This document shows positions 1-7,736 of a DNA stretch of 12,707 bases, piece after piece. Below the pieces are notes generated by a model. The model saw only the letters and a program-made list of their open reading frames with translations, made no database searches and was not told the DNA's origin. The translations under genes were made by a program, and so were the position numbers. Location: assembly GCA_021778375.1 (NCBI GenBank), contig JAJYCM010000046.1, positions 1 to 12,707 of the forward strand, given 5' to 3'. How positions within the stretch are numbered: position 1 is the first letter of the stretch; each line of letters begins with the position of its first letter. This DNA comes from Bacteroidota bacterium (lineage in GTDB: Bacteria; Bacteroidota; Ignavibacteria; Ignavibacteriales; Ignavibacteriaceae).

Positions 1-489
1 GGTTGAATCTTTCCATGAGAGATTTAAGGAATTACTTGAAATGTAAGTATAAGTAAAATTATAAGGTGTGTAGGGAATATTTTCAATTCCGTTTACAAAC
101 AAGTTGGAAATAGTGTCGCTGCGAGCGGAACTTCCATTTTTATCATAATAAATTAAATAAAAACTGATTTTTGATCCAATAAATGTTGAGTCTAAGGTTA
201 AAGTTATAGTTGGTTTTGAACCGTCGCTGTTTGGCGGGATCCATTGATGAATTTTCCCGTTAACGTAAAGCTCAATAAAACTTATTCCTATTTGTTCTGA
301 GAGATTATAACTGACCTGAATGCCCGAATAGCTAATGGAATCATTTGTAGCTGGAGAAGAAATTGAAATGTTTAATTTATTGTTGTTATTGCTCGAGTTA
401 GGATTTATGAATAAGTCCGCACAGCCGAAAAAATAAGTGGCTATTAGAAACACAAACGGAATAATATATTTTATTTTAATTTTCATCAT
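1..489 (-). CDS. Lipoprotein with Ig-like and fibronectin type III-like regions (3' end outside window)
   Basis: An open frame begins at the ATG-ATG pair at 489-484 and stays open for 163 codons to the left edge, so the C-terminus is missing. The N-terminus has a basic start, a hydrophobic stretch at about residues 8-21, and a candidate lipobox ending in Gly22-Cys23 (FFGC), which suggests export and lipidation. An Asn/Ser-rich linker follows. Residues about 39-133 have the alternating pattern of an Ig-like beta-sandwich, including the phrase ELYVNGK. From about residue 138 the sequence looks like the first strands of a fibronectin type III domain (NSLNLSWKDST). I see no enzymatic motif in the visible part. 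It lies 88 bases downstream of the NodB-like gene and could be co-transcribed with it. No clear Shine-Dalgarno precedes the start. Cell-surface binding or adhesion is an inference. Confidence 0.75.
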   Translation of the reverse strand, partial: MMKIKIKYIIPFVFLIATYFFGCADLFINPNSSNNNNKLNISISSPATNDSISYSGIQVSYNLSEQIGISFIELYVNGKIHQWIPPNSDGSKPTITLTLDSTFIGSKISFYLIYYDKNGSSARSDTISNLFVNGIENIPYTPYNFTYTYISSNSLNLSWKDST

Positions 490-577
490 TATCTGAATTG
501 AGTCTCTTTTAATCCACTAAATAGCTGAAAGTTTTTTATTAAAAAATTATATTTTTGTTTTATAATTAAAATTATCC

Positions 578-2476
578 TTAAGCGTTTGGTCTTTTATAAT
601 CAATATAATAAGTTCTTGATTCACTCGGTTCTAAGTCGTTTATGTATACATATACTATGTGATTTTTCGGATCATATTCGTATTTAGCTTTCTTCGTACC
701 GATAATTTCAGAACTTAAAGCTAAATTAGTAGCAGCTACATTAAGATCTAATTGAATTACCAATCCATTCATTGTTTCTTTGCCGGGATTTGAAATTGTT
801 ATAGCGACTCTATTATCTCCGCGTTTGGTAGCTTTGACTTCCACATAATTTCTACGTGCCCACCAATTTTCTATTTGACTTCCGGTAGCAATCCAAAACT
901 TCTTCTTTTTCAAATCATCAATAACTTTTTTAACCACTCCTATATTTTGTGCTTTCAATTGATAATCAGGATGCATCTTCAGTACATAAAGTCCTCCTTC
1001 AAAAAGGATTCTATCTATATCTTCCTGATAGGTATAAAACTGAAAGTCGGGCTGCGTTAAATTAAAATCTCTTATAACCTCATAATCATCCCTTCCGGTT
1101 TTGGTCATGCTTACAAGCAGACTGTCTCCTCTAATAATTGTTTGAGGAACAGATCTGTCAGTTAAGGAATCGGAAAAGACGTATTTGTACTTAGCTTTTA
1201 TTAATGCTTTAATAGTGTTTTGATCATAGAATCCATAAAAAGGCATACAACCGATTACAGAAGAATTTGTTATAGCCTCTAAGGATGTTCTTGAACTCAT
1301 TAATTTCTGATATTGAGTATCAAAATCATTAAGAGAATTACTTGTATCAGTTGCTGATGCAAGGTAGCCAAGGTCCAACAACGAACCGACTTCACCATAC
1401 TTGGTCAAAGATTGTATCACACCTTTATTTTGTTCAGCCAAAGTTGGGTCAACAAAAAATGTTGCCTTTACTTTTTCAGAATTTAGAATACTCAGCAAAT
1501 TATTTACGTCATTTAGATTGTGAGATAACTCAGGCACAAGCATTGCGGCAGCGCTATAATTTGAAGGCCAGTCTTTTGCAAAAGCAATAGGCTGGTAAGT
1601 TAACCAGCTCATACAGTTATTAAAAAGTCTATCAAAGTAAATGTAGTCTTGTTGTTCACCTATAACCGAGTTGATTTCAAACCCCATCCAGACAAATCTA
1701 CCGTAGCCATAATTACCATAAACAATACCAGCGCTCTTTTTTATTTTATCTCTTGTTAACCCACCTTGAAGTCTATAATTATACCAAAAACTTGCTTGAA
1801 TAGTGCGTGGATCTAAAACCTCAACAGAAATAGGGCGATCCCAGGTAGCAACTCTTAATGGATAACCAGCAGGTATATTTGCAGTAATCGGAAGTCCACC
1901 TCTTAAAGTATGAATTTTTGTAACTTCAGTGTTAGAGATTTCTTTGGAAAATTTTAAACCGAATACCTGAGAAAAGAAATCCCATCCTCTCCATTTACCA
2001 TCGTCCGAATAAGAGGCTGTACCGCTTGTTGCAAATACACTTCCTCCTTTGCTTATAAATTTTTTAAGCTGTACAATTTCTTTATCACTTAAAGACTTGG
2101 AACCTGGAAGAATTAAAAGTTTATATTTATATTGAAGCCCTAATTCAATTGTAGAATCTGCAATTACATCATATTTATACCCGGCATTATTAAGTACCCT
2201 TTCCCAAGAATTTATGTTATCATTAAGCCATGTACTTCCTTGCGGCAACATATTTTCTGTATATTTTGAATAGAGAATTCCGATATCCGGTTTACCTCCA
2301 GAGAATAAATCATTTAATAGTTTAGGATTCGGGACCAATTCAGCCGCATTAAAGCTGCCAAAGACTCCGCGCAAAATGAATAGATATATTAAAATTGATC
2401 CGGCAAGAATTGTCACCCCGCTTAATATTATTAAGCCTTGATTAATCCCGTTCCACTTACGAGATTTTATCTCCAC
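578..2476 (-). CDS. Membrane-anchored GATase-like plus degenerate NodB-like polysaccharide deacetylase protein
   Basis: The 632-residue protein has one N-terminal membrane helix (about residues 14-36). A glutamine-amidotransferase-like alpha/beta region follows (about 63-295), with LLILPGSKSLS and, near its end, GYGRFVWMGFE. A NodB-like domain covers about 305-540, and a beta-sandwich tail covers about 543-628. The NodB fold is recognisable from VKATFFVD (336-343), PFYGFYDQNT (412-421), KYKYVFSD (429-436) and LKMHPDY (499-505). The usual catalytic pieces are changed: the Asp-Asp motif reads VPEL, the His-x-x-x-His metal motif reads SLLDLG, and the Arg-Pro-Pro-Tyr motif reads CMPFYG. Family knowledge predicts a periplasmic polysaccharide-modifying domain; I infer that this copy binds glycan and does not deacetylate it. 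The start is GTG, overlapping the upstream gene by 10 bases, with GGAG seven bases before it. The next Met is at residue 76, so the GTG is well supported. Confidence 0.8.
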   Translation of the reverse strand: MEIKSRKWNGINQGLIILSGVTILAGSILIYLFILRGVFGSFNAAELVPNPKLLNDLFSGGKPDIGILYSKYTENMLPQGSTWLNDNINSWERVLNNAGYKYDVIADSTIELGLQYKYKLLILPGSKSLSDKEIVQLKKFISKGGSVFATSGTASYSDDGKWRGWDFFSQVFGLKFSKEISNTEVTKIHTLRGGLPITANIPAGYPLRVATWDRPISVEVLDPRTIQASFWYNYRLQGGLTRDKIKKSAGIVYGNYGYGRFVWMGFEINSVIGEQQDYIYFDRLFNNCMSWLTYQPIAFAKDWPSNYSAAAMLVPELSHNLNDVNNLLSILNSEKVKATFFVDPTLAEQNKGVIQSLTKYGEVGSLLDLGYLASATDTSNSLNDFDTQYQKLMSSRTSLEAITNSSVIGCMPFYGFYDQNTIKALIKAKYKYVFSDSLTDRSVPQTIIRGDSLLVSMTKTGRDDYEVIRDFNLTQPDFQFYTYQEDIDRILFEGGLYVLKMHPDYQLKAQNIGVVKKVIDDLKKKKFWIATGSQIENWWARRNYVEVKATKRGDNRVAITISNPGKETMNGLVIQLDLNVAATNLALSSEIIGTKKAKYEYDPKNHIVYVYINDLEPSESRTYYIDYKRPNA

Positions 2477-2982
2477 TTCAATGCTCCGCCATTTTTATCT
2501 TCTTTAGTGGGGATGTACCCTTCGGAAGTGTACTTCATAAATTTAGAGTCCTTTGGCTTACCATCTTCCTGCTGCGGAATATTTTGTTGACTTCCTACAA
2601 AGCCGCGTTGTTGGGAATAATTCTGTCCGGAATACTGCCGAGGTTGATTTCCATAACCAGTATATGGAATTGGGCCCGGTATATATTTCTGTGGTGAAGG
2701 TTGCGATGTTTGTTGTTGAGCAGAAGCCTGTTGTCTTTGGTAAACAGATTGAGACTCAACAAAAATTGGTTGAGGAATAAATCTTTCAGCAGGTAGGGGT
2801 TGGTGTGAAGGTGCCGAAACCGGGGTCACTAATTCTGCATTAACTTCAGAAGGCTGGGGAGATACAACTTGGATGCCCTTTTTTTCTCTTACTTTGTAGA
2901 GAATGTAAGCTCCAACGGCTAATATAAAAGTGCTAATTGTAGCTACAAGAATGATTGTTGATAAAATCGGTATAAGTTCCAT
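2467..2982 (-). CDS. Small single-pass membrane protein with Gln/Pro-rich tail
   Basis: I do not recognise the family. The 171-residue protein starts with one hydrophobic helix (about residues 5-30) followed by a basic stop-transfer stretch (KVREKK). Residues about 40-140 are low complexity, rich in Gln, Pro, Ser and Tyr, and probably disordered. The last 25 residues regain ordinary composition (KFMKYTSEGYIPTKED, ending in KWR) and look like a short docking motif. AGGTGA lies just before the ATG. The gene sits 30 bases after the glycosyltransferase stop and overlaps the NodB-like gene by 10 bases, so it almost certainly works with them. Its place next to a processive GT2 resembles that of PgaD, but PgaD has two membrane helices and I see no sequence similarity. 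An accessory or scaffolding role for the synthase is inference. Confidence 0.75.
   Translation of the reverse strand: MELIPILSTIILVATISTFILAVGAYILYKVREKKGIQVVSPQPSEVNAELVTPVSAPSHQPLPAERFIPQPIFVESQSVYQRQQASAQQQTSQPSPQKYIPGPIPYTGYGNQPRQYSGQNYSQQRGFVGSQQNIPQQEDGKPKDSKFMKYTSEGYIPTKEDKNGGALKWR
2484..2487 (-). promoter_or_regulatory. Shine-Dalgarno GGAG supporting the GTG start of the NodB-like gene
   Basis: On the minus strand GGAG lies seven bases before the GTG at 2476-2474, inside the last codons of the upstream gene. This favours translational coupling of the small membrane protein and the NodB-like protein. Confidence 0.55.
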
Positions 2983-3012
2983 ACGTCACCTAATTAGTTA
3001 AATTACAAATTT

Positions 3013-4413
3013 CTATACGTTAGCGCCTGCCCGTTCAAGTTTTCCCCACGTCATTTTGATTCCCAAAAATTCTTCTACAGTTGCCATTGCTTTGCAAATG
3101 TCTATTATTAAAATAAAGAACATACGATAAATTAAAGAATAGCCCACAAGCCTAAATTCTTCCTTTTCAACTGCTATACAATAAAGCGCAGTTACAAGAT
3201 CAAGTAAAGCTAATCCCGCCCACCAGAAAAAGATTAGTGACGAAAATCCAAATACGAGAGCTGCAATTATAAAGAACAGATTAGCAGCAATATTCATTGC
3301 GGGCCAGATTAAAGCTTCATAAAACATAGTCCATAGAATAAAAGTATCACCAATATTAATACTTGGATTTATTAAAAGCTTTTTATGTTTTCTTATGGAT
3401 TGTAATATACCACGCGTCCATCTATATCTTTGTTTCAGTAATTGTTGAAGCTTTACCGGAGCTTCAGTATAGGAGATGGAATTTGGCTCATAATAAATTT
3501 TCCATCCGTTAGCGAGAATCTTTAGTGTTAAGTCTGCATCTTCAGCAAAGGTATCGCTCGAATAATATCCTGCTTCTTCAATTGCTTTTTTTCTAAATAA
3601 TCCAATTGGTCCAGGGATAATATTAACAAGCCTTACAAAACTTTGAGCGCTTCGAGCCATGTTCAATCCTTCGATATATTCGAGTGCTTGTAGATCTGTA
3701 AATATTTTACCGCGGTTCATTACTTTTACATTACCTGCTACCGCACCAATTTCTCTATTACTAAAATGTCTAACCGCAAGTTTTATAGAATCGACAGATA
3801 GCTGGGAATCGCCATCCATACAAAGCACTATCTCGGCTTTAGATAATCTTATACCTGCATTAAGAGCTTTTGCTTTGCCGCCATTTGGCTTGTTGATTAA
3901 AGAAACTTTTACATCAGAATATTTCCCTTTTTGGTAACCGACTAATGTTTCGGCGACATTCATTGTTTTATCCGACGAGCCGTCATTTACAACTATTATT
4001 TCATAATTATTATAATCCAAATCAAGCAATGATTTAATTGAATCAGCAACAACTTTTTCTTCATTGTAAACGGGTACTATAATTGAAACAAAAGGAGAAT
4101 ATCCTCCAGATGGCACTTTATATGTATATTCATTGATATATAAATACGCTAAAACAAGAATTGCGAAATACCTGAAAAGAAGTACAAACAAAAATATAAC
4201 TAGCGCAACAATCGTAGCAAATTCAAGAAGAGATTTTACCGAAAGAACAGTATGCGGAAGCGTAAGAATAATTACAAGCAGAAGAATCAGAGAAATTGTT
4301 CCGGTAGTTATAATCCTTTTTATTAACTTCCCTTCTCTATTTTCATCTTTCCGTATAACCTCGCGGTTGTCGAGTGTTATAGAAATCTTTTTTACTTCTT
4401 GATTGATTTTCAT
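3013..4413 (-). CDS. Processive family 2 glycosyltransferase (PgaC/NodC/HasA-like membrane synthase)
   Basis: This inner-membrane polymerase would transfer sugars from nucleotide sugars on the cytoplasmic side and extrude the chain. Numbering from an upstream TTG at 4476, it has two membrane segments (about 53-73 and 83-112). The GT-A domain shows SIIVPVYNEE (131-140), NDGSSD (164-169), the DxD-type MDGDS (220-224), the catalytic-base motif FAEDADL (310-316) and the processivity motif QRYRW (349-353). Three or so C-terminal membrane segments follow (about 378-462). The motif set, including GPIGLFRKKA, matches synthases of poly-GlcNAc, chitin-oligomer or hyaluronan type. No PilZ domain is present, unlike BcsA. 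I prefer the ATG at 4413, which gives 466 residues beginning MKINQEV, because the TTG extension is a short hydrophobic stretch with no ribosome site. The sugar cannot be read from sequence. The gene leads a tight three-gene unit. Confidence 0.9.
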   Translation of the reverse strand: MKINQEVKKISITLDNREVIRKDENREGKLIKRIITTGTISLILLLVIILTLPHTVLSVKSLLEFATIVALVIFLFVLLFRYFAILVLAYLYINEYTYKVPSGGYSPFVSIIVPVYNEEKVVADSIKSLLDLDYNNYEIIVVNDGSSDKTMNVAETLVGYQKGKYSDVKVSLINKPNGGKAKALNAGIRLSKAEIVLCMDGDSQLSVDSIKLAVRHFSNREIGAVAGNVKVMNRGKIFTDLQALEYIEGLNMARSAQSFVRLVNIIPGPIGLFRKKAIEEAGYYSSDTFAEDADLTLKILANGWKIYYEPNSISYTEAPVKLQQLLKQRYRWTRGILQSIRKHKKLLINPSINIGDTFILWTMFYEALIWPAMNIAANLFFIIAALVFGFSSLIFFWWAGLALLDLVTALYCIAVEKEEFRLVGYSLIYRMFFILIIDICKAMATVEEFLGIKMTWGKLERAGANV

Positions 4414-4605
4414 TTTAAGTTTCTTTTTTTGATAATAGACAAGTATAATGCCATCAATAATGTAAATTATGCCCAATAATTAAACATTTAGATTATCTTT
4501 TCTGTTACAATTTAAGATTATTTTTTGTTCTGTATCATAATAAACCACCAAGAAAAATAAGCTTGAAGCTATGAAAATTAAGAATGCTTTAAGTTTAGAC
4601 AGAGC

Positions 4606-4640
4606 AATATTTAATGTATAAAAATACTATTCTAAATATT
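4606..4640 (-). repeat. AT-rich inverted repeat with nested inner stem
   Basis: AATATTTA at 4606-4613 is the exact reverse complement of TAAATATT at 4633-4640. Between them GTAT and ATAC form a further stem around an AAAA loop. It lies about 190 bases before the glycosyltransferase ATG. It could be an operator or an RNA hairpin, but AT-rich DNA yields such repeats by chance. Confidence 0.3.
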
Positions 4641-4690
4641 AAAACAAAGTGATTTTCTTATCTTTATGACGAGGACTACTTCAGAATTAA

Positions 4691-4724
4691 GGAAGTGTAG
4701 GATTGACTTAAACTTCCCTTTTTT
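4691..4724. terminator. Weak terminator-like hairpin after the barrel-protein gene
   Basis: GGAAGT at 4691-4696 pairs with ACTTCC at 4712-4717 around a 15-base loop, 36 bases beyond the barrel-protein stop. The six-base T run (4719-4724) follows the stem only on the plus strand. In the direction of the known genes the stem is followed by TTAATT, so termination there would be weak. Confidence 0.25.
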
Positions 4725-4752
4725 CAAGAAGAAAGCATGTCATAAAAATAAG

Positions 4753-6765
4753 TTAAAGAGTCCAGTATGCAGATATATAAGCCGAGAAGGAGCTGTAGCC
4801 GGTAGCATATTGATAACTTCCCCCACCCACAATTCTTGCTTGGATAGAAAAACTACTAGCTAATCTTACCGTAGCAGCGGCATAAGCTTGCCTAATTATT
4901 GTGTTACTATTTTGAATAAACCCTAATAAACCTCCTATAGTAACTGTCGCCGTAGTGTCTTTAATGATGTCCCAATCCGCAGTAATATTATGTGAAGAAA
5001 TAGAGGAAGGTGAATAATACAAAGTGGAAGTCTTGGCAAAACCAGTTATTAAATATTCATAGCCAAGCAGAAACCCAGGATAAAAATACTTTCCAACTCT
5101 TAAAGCTAAATTATCGCCCTGATTACCGTCTGAAAAACTAAAGTGGGAATAATCTGCTCCTAATTTAACTCCAGTTTTGAACAGGTAAGATCCACCAAGC
5201 CTAAAAACATCCGCGTTATATCTTTGGTTAAAAAAACCTGTTGAGTAGATCACTTGTGAAGCGTCTAATTTATCATAAGTAATATATGCAGTATAAACAT
5301 TCGCAACCTCAGACCTCAAATAAACATTTGCCAGCGGCTGTGAGACATTATTCCCGTAGTAGGTATTGCCAAATCCGACACCAAAAGCAAGAGCATCAGC
5401 CAATCTTAGTCCTATATTCCACCTAAAACTATTTGAGTTTACAACATTATAATTGAAGGTAGAAATTGAGCCTGATGCTAATGTAAAACGAAAAGCTTCG
5501 ACACCGAGAGAAAGAAAGGAAGTTAGCCCAACATCAATCCGGATACCTTGCGTAACTTCTTTAATATTATTGTTATCGGCATAATAGGAACCATAAGGAG
5601 TTAAAAGAAGATACGTCGGAAAAGAAGCCAGTAAACCTCTGAACCCAGTCACCGGCGTCCAGGAAATTCTTTGCTTAACTAATGCAGTTTGTGAAGAATC
5701 AAGTTTTACGCTATCCTCCATATTATAATAAGCATCTCGTGCTCTACCATAATCATGCATTCTAATGTAAGAATCCCCAAGATACAAATTTGCTATAAAA
5801 TCATTTGGTTTTTCTTTCACCAACTTTTGAAATGAAGAAAGTGCATTTATAGAGTCGCCCATATAGTAATATGCTTTTGCCCTTTGCAAATCAATATTAT
5901 AATCATAACCTTGATTTAAGAGACTTGTGTAAATGTCAATCGCTTTATGATAATTGCCGGCACAAACGTTTACGTCAGCATATTCTCTTTCAATTTCCAC
6001 ATTAGGTGGCGTTTCAGCCATATACTCATCATATTTAGCAATTGCCTCTTTACATTGACCGTTGCCATACAAACTTTCGCCTTGAAGTAAAATAGCAAAT
6101 TGCTGTTCCTGTTTGTATCTTAACTTTTGAACATATATATCAGATTCAAGTTCTTTTAGATCGGAATTTTGAGGATCAATGAGTTTGATCTTGTCCATGT
6201 AACTTTGAGAAGAGACAAAATGGTTAGTATGCATTTCAAGCGAACTCATTGCAAGTAAAGCGGCAAGGTTACTAGTATCTTTGGTTAAAACGTTATCAAG
6301 ATAAGTTTTTGCACGGTCATAATCCCGTCCTATCCACACAGCTAACTGGGCTCTGAATAATTGATATTTCAAATTGTTTGGATATTTTAGTAGAAGGGTG
6401 TCCATATTAGCAGAAGCTTTATCAAACTCTCTATTATTTGCTTCCGCCTGGGCATATCTATAAAGCACATCAGCATCTTCGGGGAATTTATTCAGATAGG
6501 ATTCATAAACTGCTTCTGCAGAATCATAACTTACAATGTTATTATAATAGGTCCCCAGGTTTAACACAGCGTTTTTATCCGTTGAATCTTTAGCGAATTT
6601 AGCTTTATACTGTTCAATTTTTTGCATATAGACAGCCATTTTTACTGAGTCTATTTTAGCAGATAAACTTGCGATTTCAGAGGAATCAATTTCTGTATTA
6701 TTTGTCTGTGCAAAAGCAATCGTCGGAGTGATAAAAAGGAAGCAAATAAATAAAAATTTTTTCAT
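4753..6765 (-). CDS. TPR plus outer-membrane beta-barrel protein (PgaA/YaiO-like architecture), putative polysaccharide exporter
   Basis: The 670-residue protein begins with a signal peptide (MKKFLFICFLF, likely cut after AFA at residue 19). A short charged helix follows. Tetratricopeptide-type helical repeats run over about residues 60-350, with phrases such as AEAVYESYLNKFPEDADVL and AIDIYTSLLNQGYDYNI. From about residue 385 to the end the sequence alternates polar and hydrophobic or aromatic residues in about 14-16 candidate strands, ending in AYISAYWTL, as in an integral outer-membrane barrel. TPR followed by a barrel is the design of polymer exporters such as PgaA, PelB and BcsC, and also of YaiO-type proteins. 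Export of the GT2 product is inferred from this and from the neighbours. Its ATG overlaps the stop of the upstream TPR gene in an ATGA, implying coupled translation. Confidence 0.82.
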   Translation of the reverse strand: MKKFLFICFLFITPTIAFAQTNNTEIDSSEIASLSAKIDSVKMAVYMQKIEQYKAKFAKDSTDKNAVLNLGTYYNNIVSYDSAEAVYESYLNKFPEDADVLYRYAQAEANNREFDKASANMDTLLLKYPNNLKYQLFRAQLAVWIGRDYDRAKTYLDNVLTKDTSNLAALLAMSSLEMHTNHFVSSQSYMDKIKLIDPQNSDLKELESDIYVQKLRYKQEQQFAILLQGESLYGNGQCKEAIAKYDEYMAETPPNVEIEREYADVNVCAGNYHKAIDIYTSLLNQGYDYNIDLQRAKAYYYMGDSINALSSFQKLVKEKPNDFIANLYLGDSYIRMHDYGRARDAYYNMEDSVKLDSSQTALVKQRISWTPVTGFRGLLASFPTYLLLTPYGSYYADNNNIKEVTQGIRIDVGLTSFLSLGVEAFRFTLASGSISTFNYNVVNSNSFRWNIGLRLADALAFGVGFGNTYYGNNVSQPLANVYLRSEVANVYTAYITYDKLDASQVIYSTGFFNQRYNADVFRLGGSYLFKTGVKLGADYSHFSFSDGNQGDNLALRVGKYFYPGFLLGYEYLITGFAKTSTLYYSPSSISSHNITADWDIIKDTTATVTIGGLLGFIQNSNTIIRQAYAAATVRLASSFSIQARIVGGGSYQYATGYSSFSAYISAYWTL

Positions 6766-7724
6766 TGCATCCCGAGATTCTTCTTTAAGATTCTTAGTTG
6801 CTGCGACGCTTCTTCAAATCGATCTACTTTATATAATGCTTTTATTAAAGTTAGTCTTATCTTATTATCATCGGGATTGTGTTTCAAGATCCTGTAATAT
6901 CTATCAATTGGATAAACAAATGCCGGTCGAACAGGAGGCAATCCATAATTAAAATGTTTGGTAGAAGTATCGTTTACGGTGTATATATAACCTTTACCTC
7001 TTGCTTCATCAAGTCCGCTTTGAGCTTCTCTAAAAAATGGTTTAAGGGCTAAAGAGTTTTGAAAAGCTTCAATTGCAATTTTATTTTTTCCAAGCCAAAG
7101 AGAGAAATAACCAAACCTTGACCATAAGCGTTGGTCATTCGGGTATTCTTCTGTATATTTTTTTAAGATTGGCCATCCTTTTGCAATATGATTATTCTTC
7201 GCTAAGATTTCGGAGTATCTAATTATTTCATCAGGGGAAGCATGAGCCCGGGCAAGATATCTATCATACCATTCTTCAGCAACAGGCCACTGCCCAAGAT
7301 TTTTATAAGCTTTACCAATCTCTAAATAATTATCAGGTTTATCCGAATTTATAGCAATTTCTCTTTTATAGCCTTCGATTTCATTATACAACAAAGAATA
7401 CCATAATTTCGTCGTTCTTTCTAAATTCTGGTTAATTTCTTTATTGGTAGGAGCTAATTTTAATGCCGAACGAAAATCGTAGACAGCATATTCGAATTGT
7501 TCCCTTTTTTCATTGCACAGTCCTCTCAAATTATATCCATCCGGCTGCTGCGGATGAGCTGAAATATACCTATTCAAAAGATCGATTGCTTCTCCATAAC
7601 GCCCGAACTGCATTTCCCTTTGTGCTTCGGCTTTCATTGCTTCAAATTGCGGTTGAGCTTCTGCAAAAGAAAACCACCCACAGACAATAAATAGAAATAA
7701 TGGCAAAAGAATTATGCTCTTCAT
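6762..7724 (-). CDS. Periplasmic tetratricopeptide repeat protein
   Basis: This 320-residue protein has a signal peptide (hydrophobic residues 3-20, likely cut after AEA at 23). TPR-type repeats occupy most of the rest. Clear units include GRYGEAIDLLNRYISAHPQQ, the next repeat with FEYAVYDFRSALKLAPTN, then IEAFQNSLALKPFFREAQ, and a final helix pair (YRILKHNPDDNKIRLTLI and after). There is no barrel or enzyme domain. A Cys at residue 15 lies within the signal peptide but lacks a proper lipobox. The gene starts 12 bases after the KaiC-like stop and shares an ATGA junction with the TPR-barrel gene. The two proteins together would give a long periplasmic TPR superhelix like that of BcsC, so I infer a scaffold or polymer guide. 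TPRs bind many partners, so the function is provisional. Confidence 0.85.
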   Translation of the reverse strand: MKSIILLPLFLFIVCGWFSFAEAQPQFEAMKAEAQREMQFGRYGEAIDLLNRYISAHPQQPDGYNLRGLCNEKREQFEYAVYDFRSALKLAPTNKEINQNLERTTKLWYSLLYNEIEGYKREIAINSDKPDNYLEIGKAYKNLGQWPVAEEWYDRYLARAHASPDEIIRYSEILAKNNHIAKGWPILKKYTEEYPNDQRLWSRFGYFSLWLGKNKIAIEAFQNSLALKPFFREAQSGLDEARGKGYIYTVNDTSTKHFNYGLPPVRPAFVYPIDRYYRILKHNPDDNKIRLTLIKALYKVDRFEEASQQLRILKKNLGMQ

Positions 7725-7736
7725 CTACTTCTTCTT

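Larger units (their letters stand above)
4414..4752. other. Intergenic gap of about 340 bases with candidate hairpins, no gene seen
   Basis: The stretch between the barrel-protein stop and the preferred ATG of the glycosyltransferase is very AT-rich. It contains a hairpin candidate at 4691-4717 and an inverted repeat at 4606-4640, listed separately. I found no convincing small gene and no good promoter match on the minus strand. It may separate two transcription units or hold a leader for the glycosyltransferase. Confidence 0.5.

Noticed and set aside
2467..2982. Identification of the small membrane protein as PgaD
   Set aside because: It has one membrane helix, not two, and no shared motif; only the position and size are similar.
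3659..4402. Plus-strand open frames opposite the glycosyltransferase
   Set aside because: They lie wholly antisense to a gene with clear GT2 motifs, and their translations show no domain.
4414..4476. TTG-started N-terminal extension of the glycosyltransferase
   Set aside because: There is no ribosome site before the TTG, and the added 21 residues form an unusual short hydrophobic stretch before an in-frame ATG that suits the family length.
4666..4863. Plus-strand 65-codon open frame in the gap after the barrel gene
   Set aside because: It overlaps the 3' end of the barrel gene on the other strand, has no recognisable domain or ribosome site, and has a composition like random AT-rich DNA.
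7678..7682. Cys in the TPR protein signal peptide as a lipidation site
   Set aside because: The residues before it (FIV) lack the small residue needed at -1, and a normal cleavage site AEA-Q follows.
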